A stretch of DNA of 64,000 nucleotides from Heterohyrax brucei (taxonomy: Eukaryota > Chordata > Mammalia > Hyracoidea > Procaviidae). Made by a program: the position numbers and the translations under genes. The notes beneath the pieces were generated by a model, which was given only the letters and a program-made list of their open reading frames with translations, did no database searches and was not told where the DNA came from. The stretch covers positions 138,232,829-138,296,828 of the forward strand of contig CM053143.1 of the NCBI GenBank assembly GCA_028571685.1, in the 5' to 3' direction. Of this stretch, positions 32,032 to 41,854 are shown in pieces (the stretch's first letter is position 1; every line of letters begins with the position of its first letter).

Positions 32032-32306
32032 GCACACCTTAGTCCTCAAGGTGATATCTTTGCTTTTGAACACTTTAAAGAGATCTTGTGTAGTCAATTT
32101 GCCCATTGCAAAACATTGTTAACCTTCTTGACTGCTGCTTGCATGGGCATTGATAGTGGATCCACATGAAATGAAATTCTTGACAACTTCCATATCTTGT
32201 CTATTTATCATAAAGTTGTGAGAATTTTTGTGTCTTTCACATTAACATGTAATCTGTACTGAAAACTGTAGTGTCTGAGTTTCATCAGTAAGTTCTTCAG
32301 GTTCCC

Positions 32307-32531
32307 TTACAGCTTCCAGTCCTCTTCAGCAAGCAAGGCAGTGTCATCTGCATATTGTATATCATTGATGAGTCTTCTAGCAATCCTGATGCCACATTCT
32401 TCTGCATACAGTTCAGTTTCTTGGATTATTTGTTCAGATACAAAGCCCAGCCAAGCAGTGTTCAGATACAGACTCAATAAATACGGTGACAAGATATGAT
32501 CCTGATGCACACAGTTCCAAATTCTCAACAC
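32307..32531 (-). pseudogene. RTE reverse transcriptase fragment with YADD
   Basis: A 74-codon open frame from the RTE polymerase. It reads 'CVHQDHILSPYLLSLYLN' (the 'G-C-x-L-S-P-x-LFN' type segment before motif C), then 'RIARRLINDIQYADDTALLAEE', where YADD is the metal-binding motif C of reverse transcriptase. Upstream fingers and motif A are lost through the mariner insert and truncation, so the enzyme cannot work. RTE proteins normally join an N-terminal AP-type endonuclease to this domain; the present piece is under a tenth of that. Confidence 0.85.
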
Positions 32532-32563
32532 CCCCTTCTGTTTGAAGAACTGCTTCTTGGTCT

Positions 32564-32775
32564 ATAGGGGGACTGCCAGTTAAGTTCACAAACTCATTCT
32601 ATACATCATTCTATACATTCTATACATCATTCTATACATTGCCAGATGTCGCTACAGTCACATTCAAAGTATTCCCCTCAGAAACCTGTGCATCAATGCT
32701 AGCACCTAGTCCGCTCTTCAAAGCAATTTGGGAATTCGTTGTCTGGAATGGCCATGAGAGGTGTTATTTTTGTCC
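32564..32775 (-). mobile_element. Mariner 3' end with internal minisatellite
   Basis: 'actgccagttaagttcacaaactc' is TIR-like. 'ctagtccgctcttcaaagcaatttgggaattc' and 'ctggaatggccat' match the terminal segments of the foldback element. Four to five units of 'attctatacatc' type fill 32594-32640. It sits within the RTE. Confidence 0.75.
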
Positions 32776-33054
32776 ACAGAATCTTTCAGTGTTACAACTT
32801 GAGGCTTGGTAACCTGCCTCTGGTAACCACTAATAAATTTTGGTCTCTGTAATTTGCCTATTCTTGTTATTTCACATGAGGGAATTCACATGATGTTTGT
32901 TGTTTTATCATTGACTTTTTTACTTAGCACAGGTTTTCAAGGATTATTCATGTTGTGGTATGTATCAAGACTTTATTTTTCTTTATGGCTGCATAGTAGT
33001 CTATTGTCAGTACCACATCTTCCTACTACTTTCTGATACTGGCTATATGCTAGG

Positions 33055-33226
33055 AGGAAACCCTGGTGGCTTAGTGGTTAAATGCTATGGCTGCTAACCA
33101 AAAGATTGGCAGTTTGAATCTTCCAGGCACTCCTTGGAGACTCCATGGGGCAGTTCTACTCTGTCCTACAGGATCTCTATGAATTGGAAATGACTTGACA
33201 GCACTGGGTTTGGTGTTTTCATTTTT
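33055..33226 (+). mobile_element. AfroSINE, first of a same-site pair
   Basis: Full short form: head 'aaccctggtggcttagtggttaa', end 'gacttgacagcactgggtttgg'. Flanked by TATATGCTAG at 33044-33053 and 33227-33236. Confidence 0.95.
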
Positions 33227-33236
33227 TATATGCTAG

Positions 33237-33400
33237 GAAACCTTGGTGGTGTAGTGGTTAAGTGCTACCGCTGTTAACCATAGGTCAACAGTTTAACTCT
33301 GCCAGACATTCCTTGGAAACTCTATGGGGCAGTGCTACTCTGGCCTACAGGGTCTGTATGAGTTGGAATTGACTTGATGGCAGTGGTTTCTTCTTCTTTT
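33237..33400 (+). mobile_element. AfroSINE, second of a same-site pair
   Basis: Full short form: head 'aaaccttggtggtgtagtggttaag', end 'gacttgatggcagtggtttc'. Flanked by TATATGCTAG at 33227-33236 and 33401-33410, so the target sequence now exists three times. Confidence 0.95.
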
Positions 33401-33410
33401 TATATGCTAG

Positions 33411-33525
33411 GCCTTATACTAGGAGATTTTATGCTTAATTTACATAGCAACACTATAGAAATAAAGATTATTAATTTATTTTACAGATGAGAAGCCTGGA
33501 ATAATGGCCTAAACTTACATACTGA
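33411..33525 (-). mobile_element. MIR/L2-like fragment
   Basis: 'ttacatagcaacactatagaaataaagattattaatttattttacagatgagaagcctgg' fits the antisense MIR 3' half. Confidence 0.5.
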
Positions 33526-33529
33526 AGAG

Positions 33530-35290
33530 AATTGTTTTGAGGAAGAGTGTAAGATCAGATTAGGAAGGCAGATCAAGGATCAGGTTATGAAAAGACTTGG
33601 ATACTAAATGAAGGAGTATAAATACCCTATATGGGTAATTATGAACTCGAGGTTTTCTGTTTTTGTTTTTCATATTTACCTCCATAAGGGAAATCATGTC
33701 CCACAGACTTTTTAAAGCTTTCACGTTATTATGCAAATAGTGAATATTTGAAAATGCTGTCTGTTTTTCACAGACAGGAAACTTCTTACATGAAAGGCAT
33801 CGATATGTTTTTATTGTAAAACGTGAAAAACATTATTAGGGTGGAAGTTGTAAATAAAATAAATGAGAAACTTTATGGTTTCATGAAAAACAAAGTCATA
33901 GTAAAAAATAAAAGACCAAGAACAAAACAAAAGAAATAATGAACTGATATACTAGGAAAATAAATCTGCCTCACAGAAGAGCTTCTGCTTAAGTAGAATT
34001 TGCTAGAATCAGGGTTAAGGATATTTACAAAGACATAAAAGAGAAATGACAAAGATGCTTGTGTCATTAGGGTTTAAGCGAATCTAAAGACATTTCTATT
34101 GATTTTGACATCATTAATTCTAAATTCATGGAAGTTTACAACAAAATAATCTAAATAATTTAATAGTCTAAACGAAATGTCACAATGATATTTAAAGTTC
34201 TAGAGAGTAAAAATCATAATTAAGCACTTACAAGTGTTTCAGAAAAGTATTTTAAATATGACTTATATGCTATACATGAATTATTTTTAACATCTACTAA
34301 AACCATTTCTAAAAGACATTTGCTAAACTGCATTTTATTATTTTGGTTTTAATATACCCTTGAAGCAATTTTTTTCCCTAATAAGTTCACATATGTAAGA
34401 TATTTTAAAATATTCTTCATTAGTACAAAACACTGGGTTTCTAGTCTTCAAAAACATGTCTGTACTTTGAGCATATTATACCAAGTAAAGGTGGAAGGCT
34501 GCAAAACTGAAAGCTAGGTTATATCAGCCACATTCATTTGAAGGCATTGGCGCAGCCGTGACTCGGTAGATGTGGTGCGACCAGCTTAGTGTATCTCCAG
34601 TTAGTACCTTCTGATTGCAACTAGAAACTGTCTTCTTATTAATGGTGTGCAGGATATTATGAAATTTAATGAAAGCAGATTCTGTCTCTCTACTTGAAGG
34701 GTCAAAGTCTTATTTCATTAAATTCATTGTGCAGAATTACTTTATAAATTGTAGCATCACATTAGAAAATAGTTAATTTTTACTTGACATGAGAACCATG
34801 CTGAAAGTATCATAAAGTAATAATGTAATATACACAGTTGACTTCAATCTTGGCTTTTTTTTTTTATTTTCAATACAGAATTTTATGTCTATGTATATAT
34901 ATACGGAGGGTGAAAAGAGGGCCTGAAGCTATTGTCCTAAGTAAATGAAAGTCCTCAATTATGCATTATCTTTACATTTCAGGCAGAAGTAGTCTTTAGT
35001 TTTTACATATGATTTCCAGATAATTATGTAAATTCTCAATTCATATTCTATGGGTGTTTACTGCCTTTTTATTGTGAAGAGGTTCTCAGACTAGCTCTGG
35101 TATTCTCAAGAGTAAAGAACATGTGTTTTATGTATTTTGTGTGTCCCCAAGTGATACAGTATTCTGATACAGTATTCTACACATACTTAAAGGCTTAAAC
35201 AATGTTTTTAGTTAGTAATATTAGTGTTGATGGTTATGATGATTATGGCAACGTCAACAGAGTTGGTGCTACATTGGGCTTCATTAAAAC
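33530..35290. other. Least repeat-rich stretch, AT-rich
   Basis: About 1.7 kb with no transposon I can name apart from the inverted-repeat block at 33775-33900. The part 34450-34860 keeps CpGs ('ggcgcagccgtgactcgg', 'ggtgcgacc') in AT-rich surroundings and could be a conserved non-coding element. No exon supported. Confidence 0.4.
33775..33900. repeat. Block A of a complex inverted rearrangement
   Basis: Reverse complement recurs at 35472-35592 with about 11 differences in 120 bp. Shared text includes 'aaaaacattattagggtgga' and 'aaataaatgagaaactttat'. Confidence 0.92.
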
Positions 35291-35297
35291 AAGTAAA

Positions 35298-35475
35298 AAC
35301 CAGTAAAGATGAGAAAGCAATAAAAGTAAACATCGAAATAGTAATAAACAGTTGCTCTGGATAGTGGGACACTGGGTGCTTTTACATAATTTTGTTTCCT
35401 AAATGTTTAATAATGAGCATCAATCATTTTATTTTAAAATTCCAATGGTGATAGTAGTAGTAATAGTAATGACTT
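35298..35475. repeat. Block B, inverted copy of 36433-36597
   Basis: 'ccagtaaagatgagaaagca', 'cactgggtgcttttac' and 'agtagtagtaatagtaat' appear in reverse complement at 36433-36597. It joins directly to the inverted copy of block A. Confidence 0.9.
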
Positions 35476-35592
35476 GGTTTTTCATGAAACCATAAAGTTT
35501 CTCATTTATTTGATTTACAAATTCCACCCTAATAATGTTTTTCACATTTTACAGTAAAAACACATTGATGTTTTTCATGTAGGAAGTTTCAT
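35472..35592. repeat. Block A', inverted copy of 33775-33900
   Basis: See block A. Here two CpG sites of block A read as TpG or CpA, so block A may be the source or the slower-changing copy. Confidence 0.92.
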
Positions 35593-35702
35593 ACATATAT
35601 TTTATATTGTTTCATATATATACATATATATATGTTTCATGAGTCGGATCTGACTCAATGGCACTTGGCTTTGGCATATTATATATGTTTTATATATATT
35701 TT
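35593..35702. repeat. (TA)-rich tract with minute AfroSINE end
   Basis: 'atacatatatttt', 'atatatacatatatatatg' and 'tatatatattttttt' enclose a 41-bp sense AfroSINE 3' end at 35636-35676 ('catgagtcggatctgactc', 'ggcacttggctttgg'). Confidence 0.75.
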
Positions 35703-35748
35703 TTTAAATTGTGCAACTTAGTGTAGTTTTAGAATTGATAAGATATAA
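35703..35748. repeat. Block C, direct copy of 36611-36656
   Basis: 'caacttagtgtagttttaga' followed by 'attgata' occurs in the same orientation in both places. At the second place block C directly follows the B source. Confidence 0.9.
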
Positions 35749-35749
35749 A

Positions 35750-35921
35750 GCAAAAAATCCATTACTATTGAGTTGACTCTGACTATAGTGACCCTGTAGG
35801 GCAGAGTAGAACTGTTTCAAGAAGCAGCTAGTGGACTCTAAGGAGCAGCTAGTGGATTCCAACTTCCAGCCCTTAGCTGAGTGGCTGTAGCTCTTAACCT
35901 CTCCACCACTAGCACTCCTTG
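35750..35921 (-). mobile_element. AfroSINE with small internal duplication
   Basis: 'aatccattactattgagttg' to 'ctccaccactagcactcc'. 'gcagctagtgga' occurs twice, marking a local tandem duplication of ~25 bp. Confidence 0.88.
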
Positions 35922-35929
35922 ATCGTCAT

Positions 35930-36088
35930 AAATCAAACTGATGGTTAAGTCAATTCGGACTCATAGTGACCCTAAAGGATAGAGTAGAATTACCCCGGAT
36001 GGTTTCCAAGGAGTTCCTAGTGGATTCAAAGGGCTGACTTTTGGGTTAGCAGCTGTAGCTCTTAACCAGTATGCCACCAGAGTTTCCA
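35930..36088 (-). mobile_element. AfroSINE
   Basis: 'tgatggttaagtcaattcgg' to 'atgccaccagagtttcc', antisense, directly after another antisense copy. Confidence 0.88.
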
Positions 36089-36239
36089 ACTAGCAGTCTC
36101 TTAATACCAAGACATAATGAAACTCTGTCAAACTCGGAATCCAGTCAGTAGGCTATTTTAAAATACTTGAAGATTAAATATATTTAAAAAGTTAATTTTT
36201 TTTTAAGTGTAGCATAAATGGTGAGGATGTACACTTTGG

Positions 36240-36440
36240 AGCTGGACAACCTTAGTTAAACACTAACTGGATTGCTGATTATTAGCTCTGTAACCTTGTG
36301 TAAATACGCTCATTGTTCTATGCCTCAGTTTCCTCATCTGTACAATGGGGATAGTAATAGTATCTACCTTTAAGGGTTAAATAGTTAAACGTTATTATAT
36401 AAGCACTTAGAAGAGTTCTTGCTATGTAGTAAACAATAAG
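36240..36440 (+). mobile_element. MIR SINE
   Basis: 'tagctctgtaaccttgtg', 'ctatgcctcagtttcctcatctgtacaatggggatagtaatagtatctacc' and 'agcacttagaagagttcttgctatgtag' are the sense MIR order. Confidence 0.88.
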
Positions 36441-36656
36441 TGATAGCAATTACTACTACTATTACTATTGAAGTTTTAAAATAAAACGATATGTGCTCAT
36501 TATTAACATTTAGTAAAAGCACCCAGTGCCCCACTACTCAGCCTGTTTATTAGTATTTTGATGTTTACTTTTATTGCTTTCTCATCTTTACTGGTTTAAT
36601 AATTCTATATTTTAAATCATACAACTTAGTGTAGTTTTAGAATTGATAACATATTC
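36433..36656. repeat. Source of blocks B and C
   Basis: 36433-36597 is the inverted counterpart of 35298-35475; 36611-36656 is the direct counterpart of 35703-35748. Because B starts inside the tail of the MIR here and C is contiguous, this looks like the ancestral arrangement. Confidence 0.85.
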
Positions 36657-36659
36657 AGG

Positions 36660-37105
36660 TAGCATTAATGATTTAAAAAAATAGATGAATTTTAAGAAAA
36701 AACTTCGGGCAGTTATAAAAATGAAATGTTAATACTGTAGTAATATGGGAGAATGGTTAGAATAGTGTTAAGTGAAAAAAGCCAAATATAAATTAACATG
36801 CATATTCTATATAAAGTCATGTAAATAAATTGTATAAAAATGAAAGTAGTGTTACTGGGGCAGCACTATGCAATTTATTATATTATTACAATCAGACTTA
36901 TTATTAATGTTGCTATTGTTACTTAAACCTTTCTATGTGAACTTTAGTTTTAAAGACATGGTACCTGATTGAATTGTTCAGTTGTTTCATGGCTGAGTCT
37001 TTGCATGACAGTGTGAATCTTTCTTTCCTCTTGTACAGTGAACTTGGAAAGAACTTAGAAAGAGCAGCAAAGGTGCTGTTCACTTGGTGCAGCTTGGTAC
37101 TTGCA
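36660..37105. other. Single-copy-looking stretch
   Basis: AT-rich, no assigned element or gene. Confidence 0.4.
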
Positions 37106-37109
37106 AGAC

Positions 37110-37372
37110 ACCCAATGTACTAGATTACTTTGAGCAACTGAGTGGTGCTATGAGGCTAAACAGATTTTAGCAGGGTTTTCAGACTCAGGCAGACTAGGAA
37201 GAAAGGTGTGATAATCAACTTTCAGAAATTAGTCAGGGAAAGTCCTATGGGTCATAACAGCCTTATCTGCAACTGATTATGGGGATGACACATGACCAGG
37301 CAGCCTTTTGATATGCTGTGTATGGAGAAACTATATGCCAGAGCCTGAACGGATGGCCAATAATAACAGAGT
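37110..37372 (+). mobile_element. tRNA-derived SINE with RTE-like tail (body)
   Basis: 'cagactcaggcagactaggaagaaagg', 'aaattagtcagggaaagtcctatgggtcataacag' and 'gcaactgattatggggatgac' match the family seen at 9.8 and 17.9 kb. The tRNA head is degraded. Confidence 0.7.
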
Positions 37373-37455
37373 ATGTTCTGAGGTTGTTCAGATCTCCAGC
37401 AACAGTTAGATTTGTTATCATGGGGATATGAGGATCAGCAGTCCTTAGGCAGGAA

Positions 37456-37457
<2 letters not shown>

Positions 37458-37500
<43 letters not shown>
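37458..37500. repeat. (GT)n microsatellite
   Basis: About 21 GT units, uninterrupted, followed by a GA-rich stretch to about 37560. The antisense frame of 114 codons running through it is made of Thr-His repeats and is not a gene. Confidence 0.97.
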
Positions 37501-37501
<1 letters not shown>

Positions 37502-37564
37502 TAGAGAAGGAGAGAGAGGAAAAGAGAGGTAGGTTTAAAAGGAAGAGGAGAGGGAAAGCAAGAT

Positions 37565-39165
37565 CTAAGATAAAACAGGTTAAAAAAGGAGGACAACTGT
37601 GAATCACATATTTTGCTTTAAATTATAATTAATGCATCTCTCTTACACATACTGTTAATTTTTCTTTGCCACCATTTCTTGATATTTAAGTACAAAGGGA
37701 CCTTTCCATTGGAGATGACATGTCTTCTCTGTTGGGTATCATGAAGGGTTAGCAGCTTAACAACTTGGCATGAGGGTTAGGTGGGATATTTGTAAAACCT
37801 TTAACAAGGTCACAGGACTAATAACTTTATTTAAACTTCCTGGAGTTTTCCTAACAAAGTGGCCAGTTTATTATACCATGCACCCAGCCCACGAATGGTA
37901 ATGGGATCTCTGGCCAAGGATGAGCAATAGCGTTTGTCAGGTTCCAGTGAATTCCAGCATCAGTCAATTCACTAAGTGTAATTTTGAGAGGGGAGGGGAG
38001 GAGGTCCCACTGATGAAAAGGCTTAGGGTGTGCAGAAATACTAACTTGTGGGACCCATTTTGAAAGCACCTCCTAAGGAGGAAAAGTGAGATGTCTGTAT
38101 TTCTTAAAACTCTTCTGTTCACAGGCTAGCAGCAGGAAGTAACTGAGATGTACTATGTAGAGATTTTCTCAGTGAAAATTCTGATTTGAAATCAAAAGGA
38201 CACTTGACAAGGTCTCAGCTTACATCTTAGGGTAAAAGAAAATAAGAGTAATGTATTGTTTCCATTTTGAACAACTTACCAAAGCTTTATCTCTGGAAGT
38301 TTACTTCTAGCCCACAGACGGATATGGTTTCAGGATTGTAGAGGATTTCCTTTGGATGCGCTTGCTGAAAGTGTCTGGAGCCAACATTTCATTAAAAGTG
38401 ACATCAAAACTAGAAAATAGTCTCTAGGAGAAAAAAAGGGGCAGAAAGTGGTTTGTGCCATGACGCTTGAGGAAATATAAGAGCGGTGAAAAATTTAAGA
38501 CTAAGAAGGAAAAACAGGAAGGACAAGAAAGAAATTCACTTTCAGGGCGAGCCGGAGTATTTGGGAGGACTTCCTCCGTAATCCTATCTTCTCTCCCGGT
38601 GTTTGTGTAACTAATACCCTCCACATGCGGAAACAGATCAAGGGACACACTTCTTGTGGGGTGTTTCCCTGGGAAACATTTTCTGTCTCTGGATTGAGGC
38701 AAGTGACTTCGGCACTAATTGATTCCACCTTAGACGGCAGGATGCCTAATAAATGAACATGATTTCCTTAGCACATTTCAGAATGAATCTCTGTAAAGTA
38801 AAAGGGGAGGAAAAGCAGAATTTTGGAGCCTATTAAATTTTCCAGCAGTTTAATGACTGACCAAATCATATTAGCGGGTTTAAAACCCAGTTACACCAAA
38901 CAGAGAGATGTGAGTGGGCTTTTGCACAACTCAGTGGCGAGCATGGAATATAGGGAAGGAATCTGAATGTTCTGTCTCTTTTGGATGACTGAGGTGTTGA
39001 CAGGGCTGTGATAGGCATGTCTTGTGCTTGAAATGCATCCAAAAGAGAGTTAATAGATCTGCCTTTGAGTACACATGACAGTCCTACATTTCCCTTCCCT
39101 CCCCAATTCTGTGAATACACTTAATCCTTTACTTGTATGGATTATTCGTATTTAATTTTACTTAT
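37565..39165. other. Single-copy stretch, no gene seen
   Basis: About 1.6 kb with no recognised repeat. Overlapping antisense frames near 38.4-38.73 kb and 38.87-39.12 kb lack domains. A conserved-element scan would be the useful test. Confidence 0.45.
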
Positions 39166-39216
39166 AATGTAGAACTGGAGATATGCAGATAACACAACCT
39201 TACTTACAGAAAGTGA

Positions 39217-39380
39217 CCCCAAACCAAAATCAGCTGTCAAGCTGATTCTGACTCATAGCAACCCTGTAGGTCAGAGTACAACTGGCCCATGGAGGTTCCA
39301 GGGAACACCTGGAGGATTTGAACTGCCGATCTTTTGGTTAGCAGACATAGCACCTTACCACTAAGCCACCAGAGTTTCCT
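39217..39380 (-). mobile_element. AfroSINE with 10-bp duplication
   Basis: Inserted in the RTE and flanked by perfect CAGAAAGTGA (39207-39216 and 39381-39390). Full-length antisense copy. Confidence 0.96.
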
Positions 39381-39594
39381 CAGAAAGTGAAAGGACTTGA
39401 TAGGCACTTAGTGATGAATATCAAAGACTGCAGGCTTCAGTACGAATTATACCTCAACATAAGAAAACAAAAATCCTCAAAATGTTTATCCAGTGATAAA
39501 TGGAAACAATACGGAAGTTGTCAAGGATTTCAGTTTACTTAGATCCACTGTCAATGTACATGGAAGCAATAGTCAAGAAATCAAATAACGTATC

Positions 39595-40051
39595 TGTCAT
39601 AGAGTGAATTGCGTCCCCCAAAAAATGCACATGCTGATTTGACTTGACTAGGAGTCCCAGTATGGTGCCATTCCTTCCATGTATGGAGAATCTTGCCTCT
39701 GTGATATTGATGATGGAGAACGGGCTTCAGTTGTATTAGAGAGGCAGGACTTAAGCTACAAGCTTGTGCAATATAAGGAAGAAAAGTCAGCAGAGGAAGT
39801 TGGGAACCTCACACCACCAAGAAAGCGTGACGGGGAGCAGAGCACGTCTTTTGGACCTGAAGTTCCTGTGCCGAGGTGCTCTCCTTGAATTTGGACTGAG
39901 TGCATTGGACTGTGATAATTTCTCATGTTGAATGGACTTGTAACTTGTAAATGAATTTGTGGCTTACCAAACTGTGACAGTAAAAGTTTTTCCTCATGAA
40001 GCCTTCCACTCATGGTATTTTCTAATGGAGCAGTACCAGTGGACTAAGACA
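39595..40051 (+). mobile_element. MLT1/MaLR-like solo LTR
   Basis: 457 bp sense LTR from TGTCATAGAGTGAATTG to GGACTAAGACA. Flanks GTATC (39590-39594) and GTATT (40052-40056) fit a 5-bp duplication with one change. It interrupts the RTE between its ORF C-terminal segments. Confidence 0.9.
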
Positions 40052-40548
40052 GTATTGCACTGGGAAAATCTGCTGCAAGAGATCTCTTTAAAGTTGTAAA
40101 CAGCAAAGATGTCACTTTGAGGACTAAAGTCTGCCTCATATTCATTGTCCAGTTTTCAAATGCATAAGGAAACCAAGGAAAAATTGAGGCCTTTCAATTA
40201 TGCTGTTGGCAAAGAATATTGAATATACCGTGGACTGCCAGAAGAATGAAATTTTTGGAAGAGATACATAGAATGCTCTTTAGAGGGGAGAATGGTGAGA
40301 CTTCATTACACATGCACTGGACTTATTATTAGGAAGAACCAGTCCCCAGAGAAGGACATTGTGCTTGGTAAAGTAGAGGAACAGAGAAAAGGCTTTCGAT
40401 GGAGTAGACTGACACAGTGGCTGCAACGACGGCCTCAAGCATAACAGTTATGAAAATGGCACAGCAGTGTGTACATAGACTTGCTACGAGTCAGAACTTA
40501 CCTCACAGAACCTTACAACAACAAATAATCTGCATCTTGTGTATATCA

Positions 40549-40653
40549 CCAAACCTGTTGTCATCAAGCTGATTCTGACTGATGGTGACCCTGTACAACA
40601 GAGTATAACTGCCCCACAGCATTTCTAAGAAAAGCCTGGTGGATTTGAATTGT
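40549..40653 (-). mobile_element. AfroSINE 3' part (host of the full-length L1)
   Basis: 'aaacctgttgtcatcaagc' to 'ggtggatttgaattg'. The SINE breaks here; its head resumes at 48022 after the L1. Confidence 0.93.
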
Positions 40654-41234
40654 CTTTTTTTTTTTTTAATTATGATTGAGTGAAAATGTACATTCTCATA
40701 TAAATTTGCATGCCCACCTACATGCAGTTCCCACTACTGTCCCTGCCTGGTGACAGCACACTCTTCCTCTCTGCTCCATACATGTCTTATCCTCCCAACA
40801 ATCTCCTATCCCTTCCTTTCCACCAACTCCCCACCTCCAGTGAGAGGTCAGCAGGACGACATCCTCTAGATGCATAGCACCATAAAGTGCACACATGATA
40901 CAGTCAGTCTGTGTCACCAAGTCCAAACCATTCTTGTTCAAAGAGTTGACCTCCATTATGAGTTATGGACAAGGGCAACATCAGGGCCAGGAGCCATGCT
41001 CCTAGGGGAACCCAGAAGCCCATGGACCATCAGTTGTGGTCTTTTAGTGGAGATCTCAGGGTGCATCCCTTTTTATTCTTATGTTGCCAGTGAGACAACT
41101 TTGTGAGCTCCATCACAGCTATCACTGGTGGTGGCCAGGCACCATCTAATTCTTCCAGTCACAAGTTGATGTAGTCACCCACTCATGTGGGTCTCTCTGT
41201 TTTCTGGGTTCTCATTCCCCCGTGTCTTTTTGGT

Positions 41235-41465
41235 CATTAGCTATTAAAGAAATTCAAATCAAAACTACGATGAAATACCATCTCACTCCAATAAGATTGG
41301 CCGTGGTCCAAAAAAATACACAACCACAAATGCTGGAGCAGCTGTGGAGAATTTGGAACACTCTGGCACTATCAGTGGGATTGCAAAATGGTGCAACCTC
41401 TCTGGAAAACAATCTGACGCTTCCTTAAAAACTGGATATAGGTACACCATTTGACCCAGTAATTG
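41235..41465 (+). mobile_element. Inverted L1 ORF2 fragment inside the L1 3' UTR
   Basis: Sense L1 ORF2 3' text ('gaaattcaaatcaaaactacgatgaaataccatctcactcc', 'ctggagcagctgtggagaatttgg', 'attgcaaaatggtgcaacctc') lies within an antisense 3' UTR. Its reverse complement is also in place at about 42176-42385, roughly 83% identical. It replaces about 50 bp of the UTR when compared with the UTR at 21.4 kb. Confidence 0.9.
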
Positions 41466-41854
41466 CCACTGGGTCAGATGGCAGCTTGGCAGCTTTGCAG
41501 TTTGGCAGTTTTTAAGACCCCTGGTGCCACTCACCAATATGGGGTGCAGAAGGCTCTTTTGGCAAAACACCAGTTGTGCCAATTGGCCTTAATTTCCCTT
41601 GAGAACATGTCCCCCGGACCCCTGCCCTAGCTACTCTGTCTTTGTGATATTGGGTTAAGATGGGAGGAGTAATCACATTATGTTGAAGTCCAGTTAATAT
41701 TGATCTTCTTTCTAATGTGTGCTGTCGCAGATTTCACCCAACCAAAGTTCTTATCAACTATCTAATCTAAACGCTCCCCCCTCCCCCCTCCCTCCCTGCT
41801 CTTGCAGCCATTAAAGTCTTTTCTTCTATGCATGAGCCTATTTTTAATTTCTTA

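Larger units (their letters stand above)
30991..32813 (-). mobile_element. RTE/BovB-like LINE, 3' part, carrying two mariner inserts
   Basis: RTE parts: 30991-31385 (3' end 'gttgttaggtgtcatcaag'), 32032-32563 (reverse transcriptase) and 32776-32813. About 960 bp of RTE in total. The middle part keeps the catalytic YADD box. Inserted into an old L1 and itself invaded twice by mariner sequences. Confidence 0.85.
30836..33035 (-). mobile_element. Old L1 (L1M-type) 3' end, split by RTE and mariner
   Basis: L1M text is at 30836-30990 ('catcaatcatgttgtgcaaccacc', 'cgctctctcccatccctgg') and resumes at about 32815 ('ctctggtaaccactaataaattttgg', 'cttagcacaggttttcaagg') to 33035. Everything between is later insertion. 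Confidence 0.75.
39172..40527 (+). mobile_element. RTE/BovB-like LINE 3' part with nested SINE and LTR
   Basis: Begins in the reverse transcriptase with 'RYADNTTLLTESD' (39179-39217), the motif C box with YADD changed to YADN at 39182-39193. It continues past the SINE with 'VVKDFSLLRSTVNVHGSNSQEIK', is interrupted by the LTR, then resumes at 40052 ('gcactgggaaaatctgctgcaag') to a 3' end 'accttacaacaacaaata'. RTE sequence totals about 735 bp. The changed second Asp would abolish metal binding even without the other breaks. Confidence 0.9.

Noticed and set aside
33044-33410. CRISPR-like array (three 10-bp repeats with ~170-bp spacers)
   Set aside because: The repeats are SINE target duplications; the spacers are two copies of the same SINE, and the DNA is mammalian.
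37263-37607. 114-codon minus-strand frame
   Set aside because: Its core is a His-Thr run from the (GT)n microsatellite.
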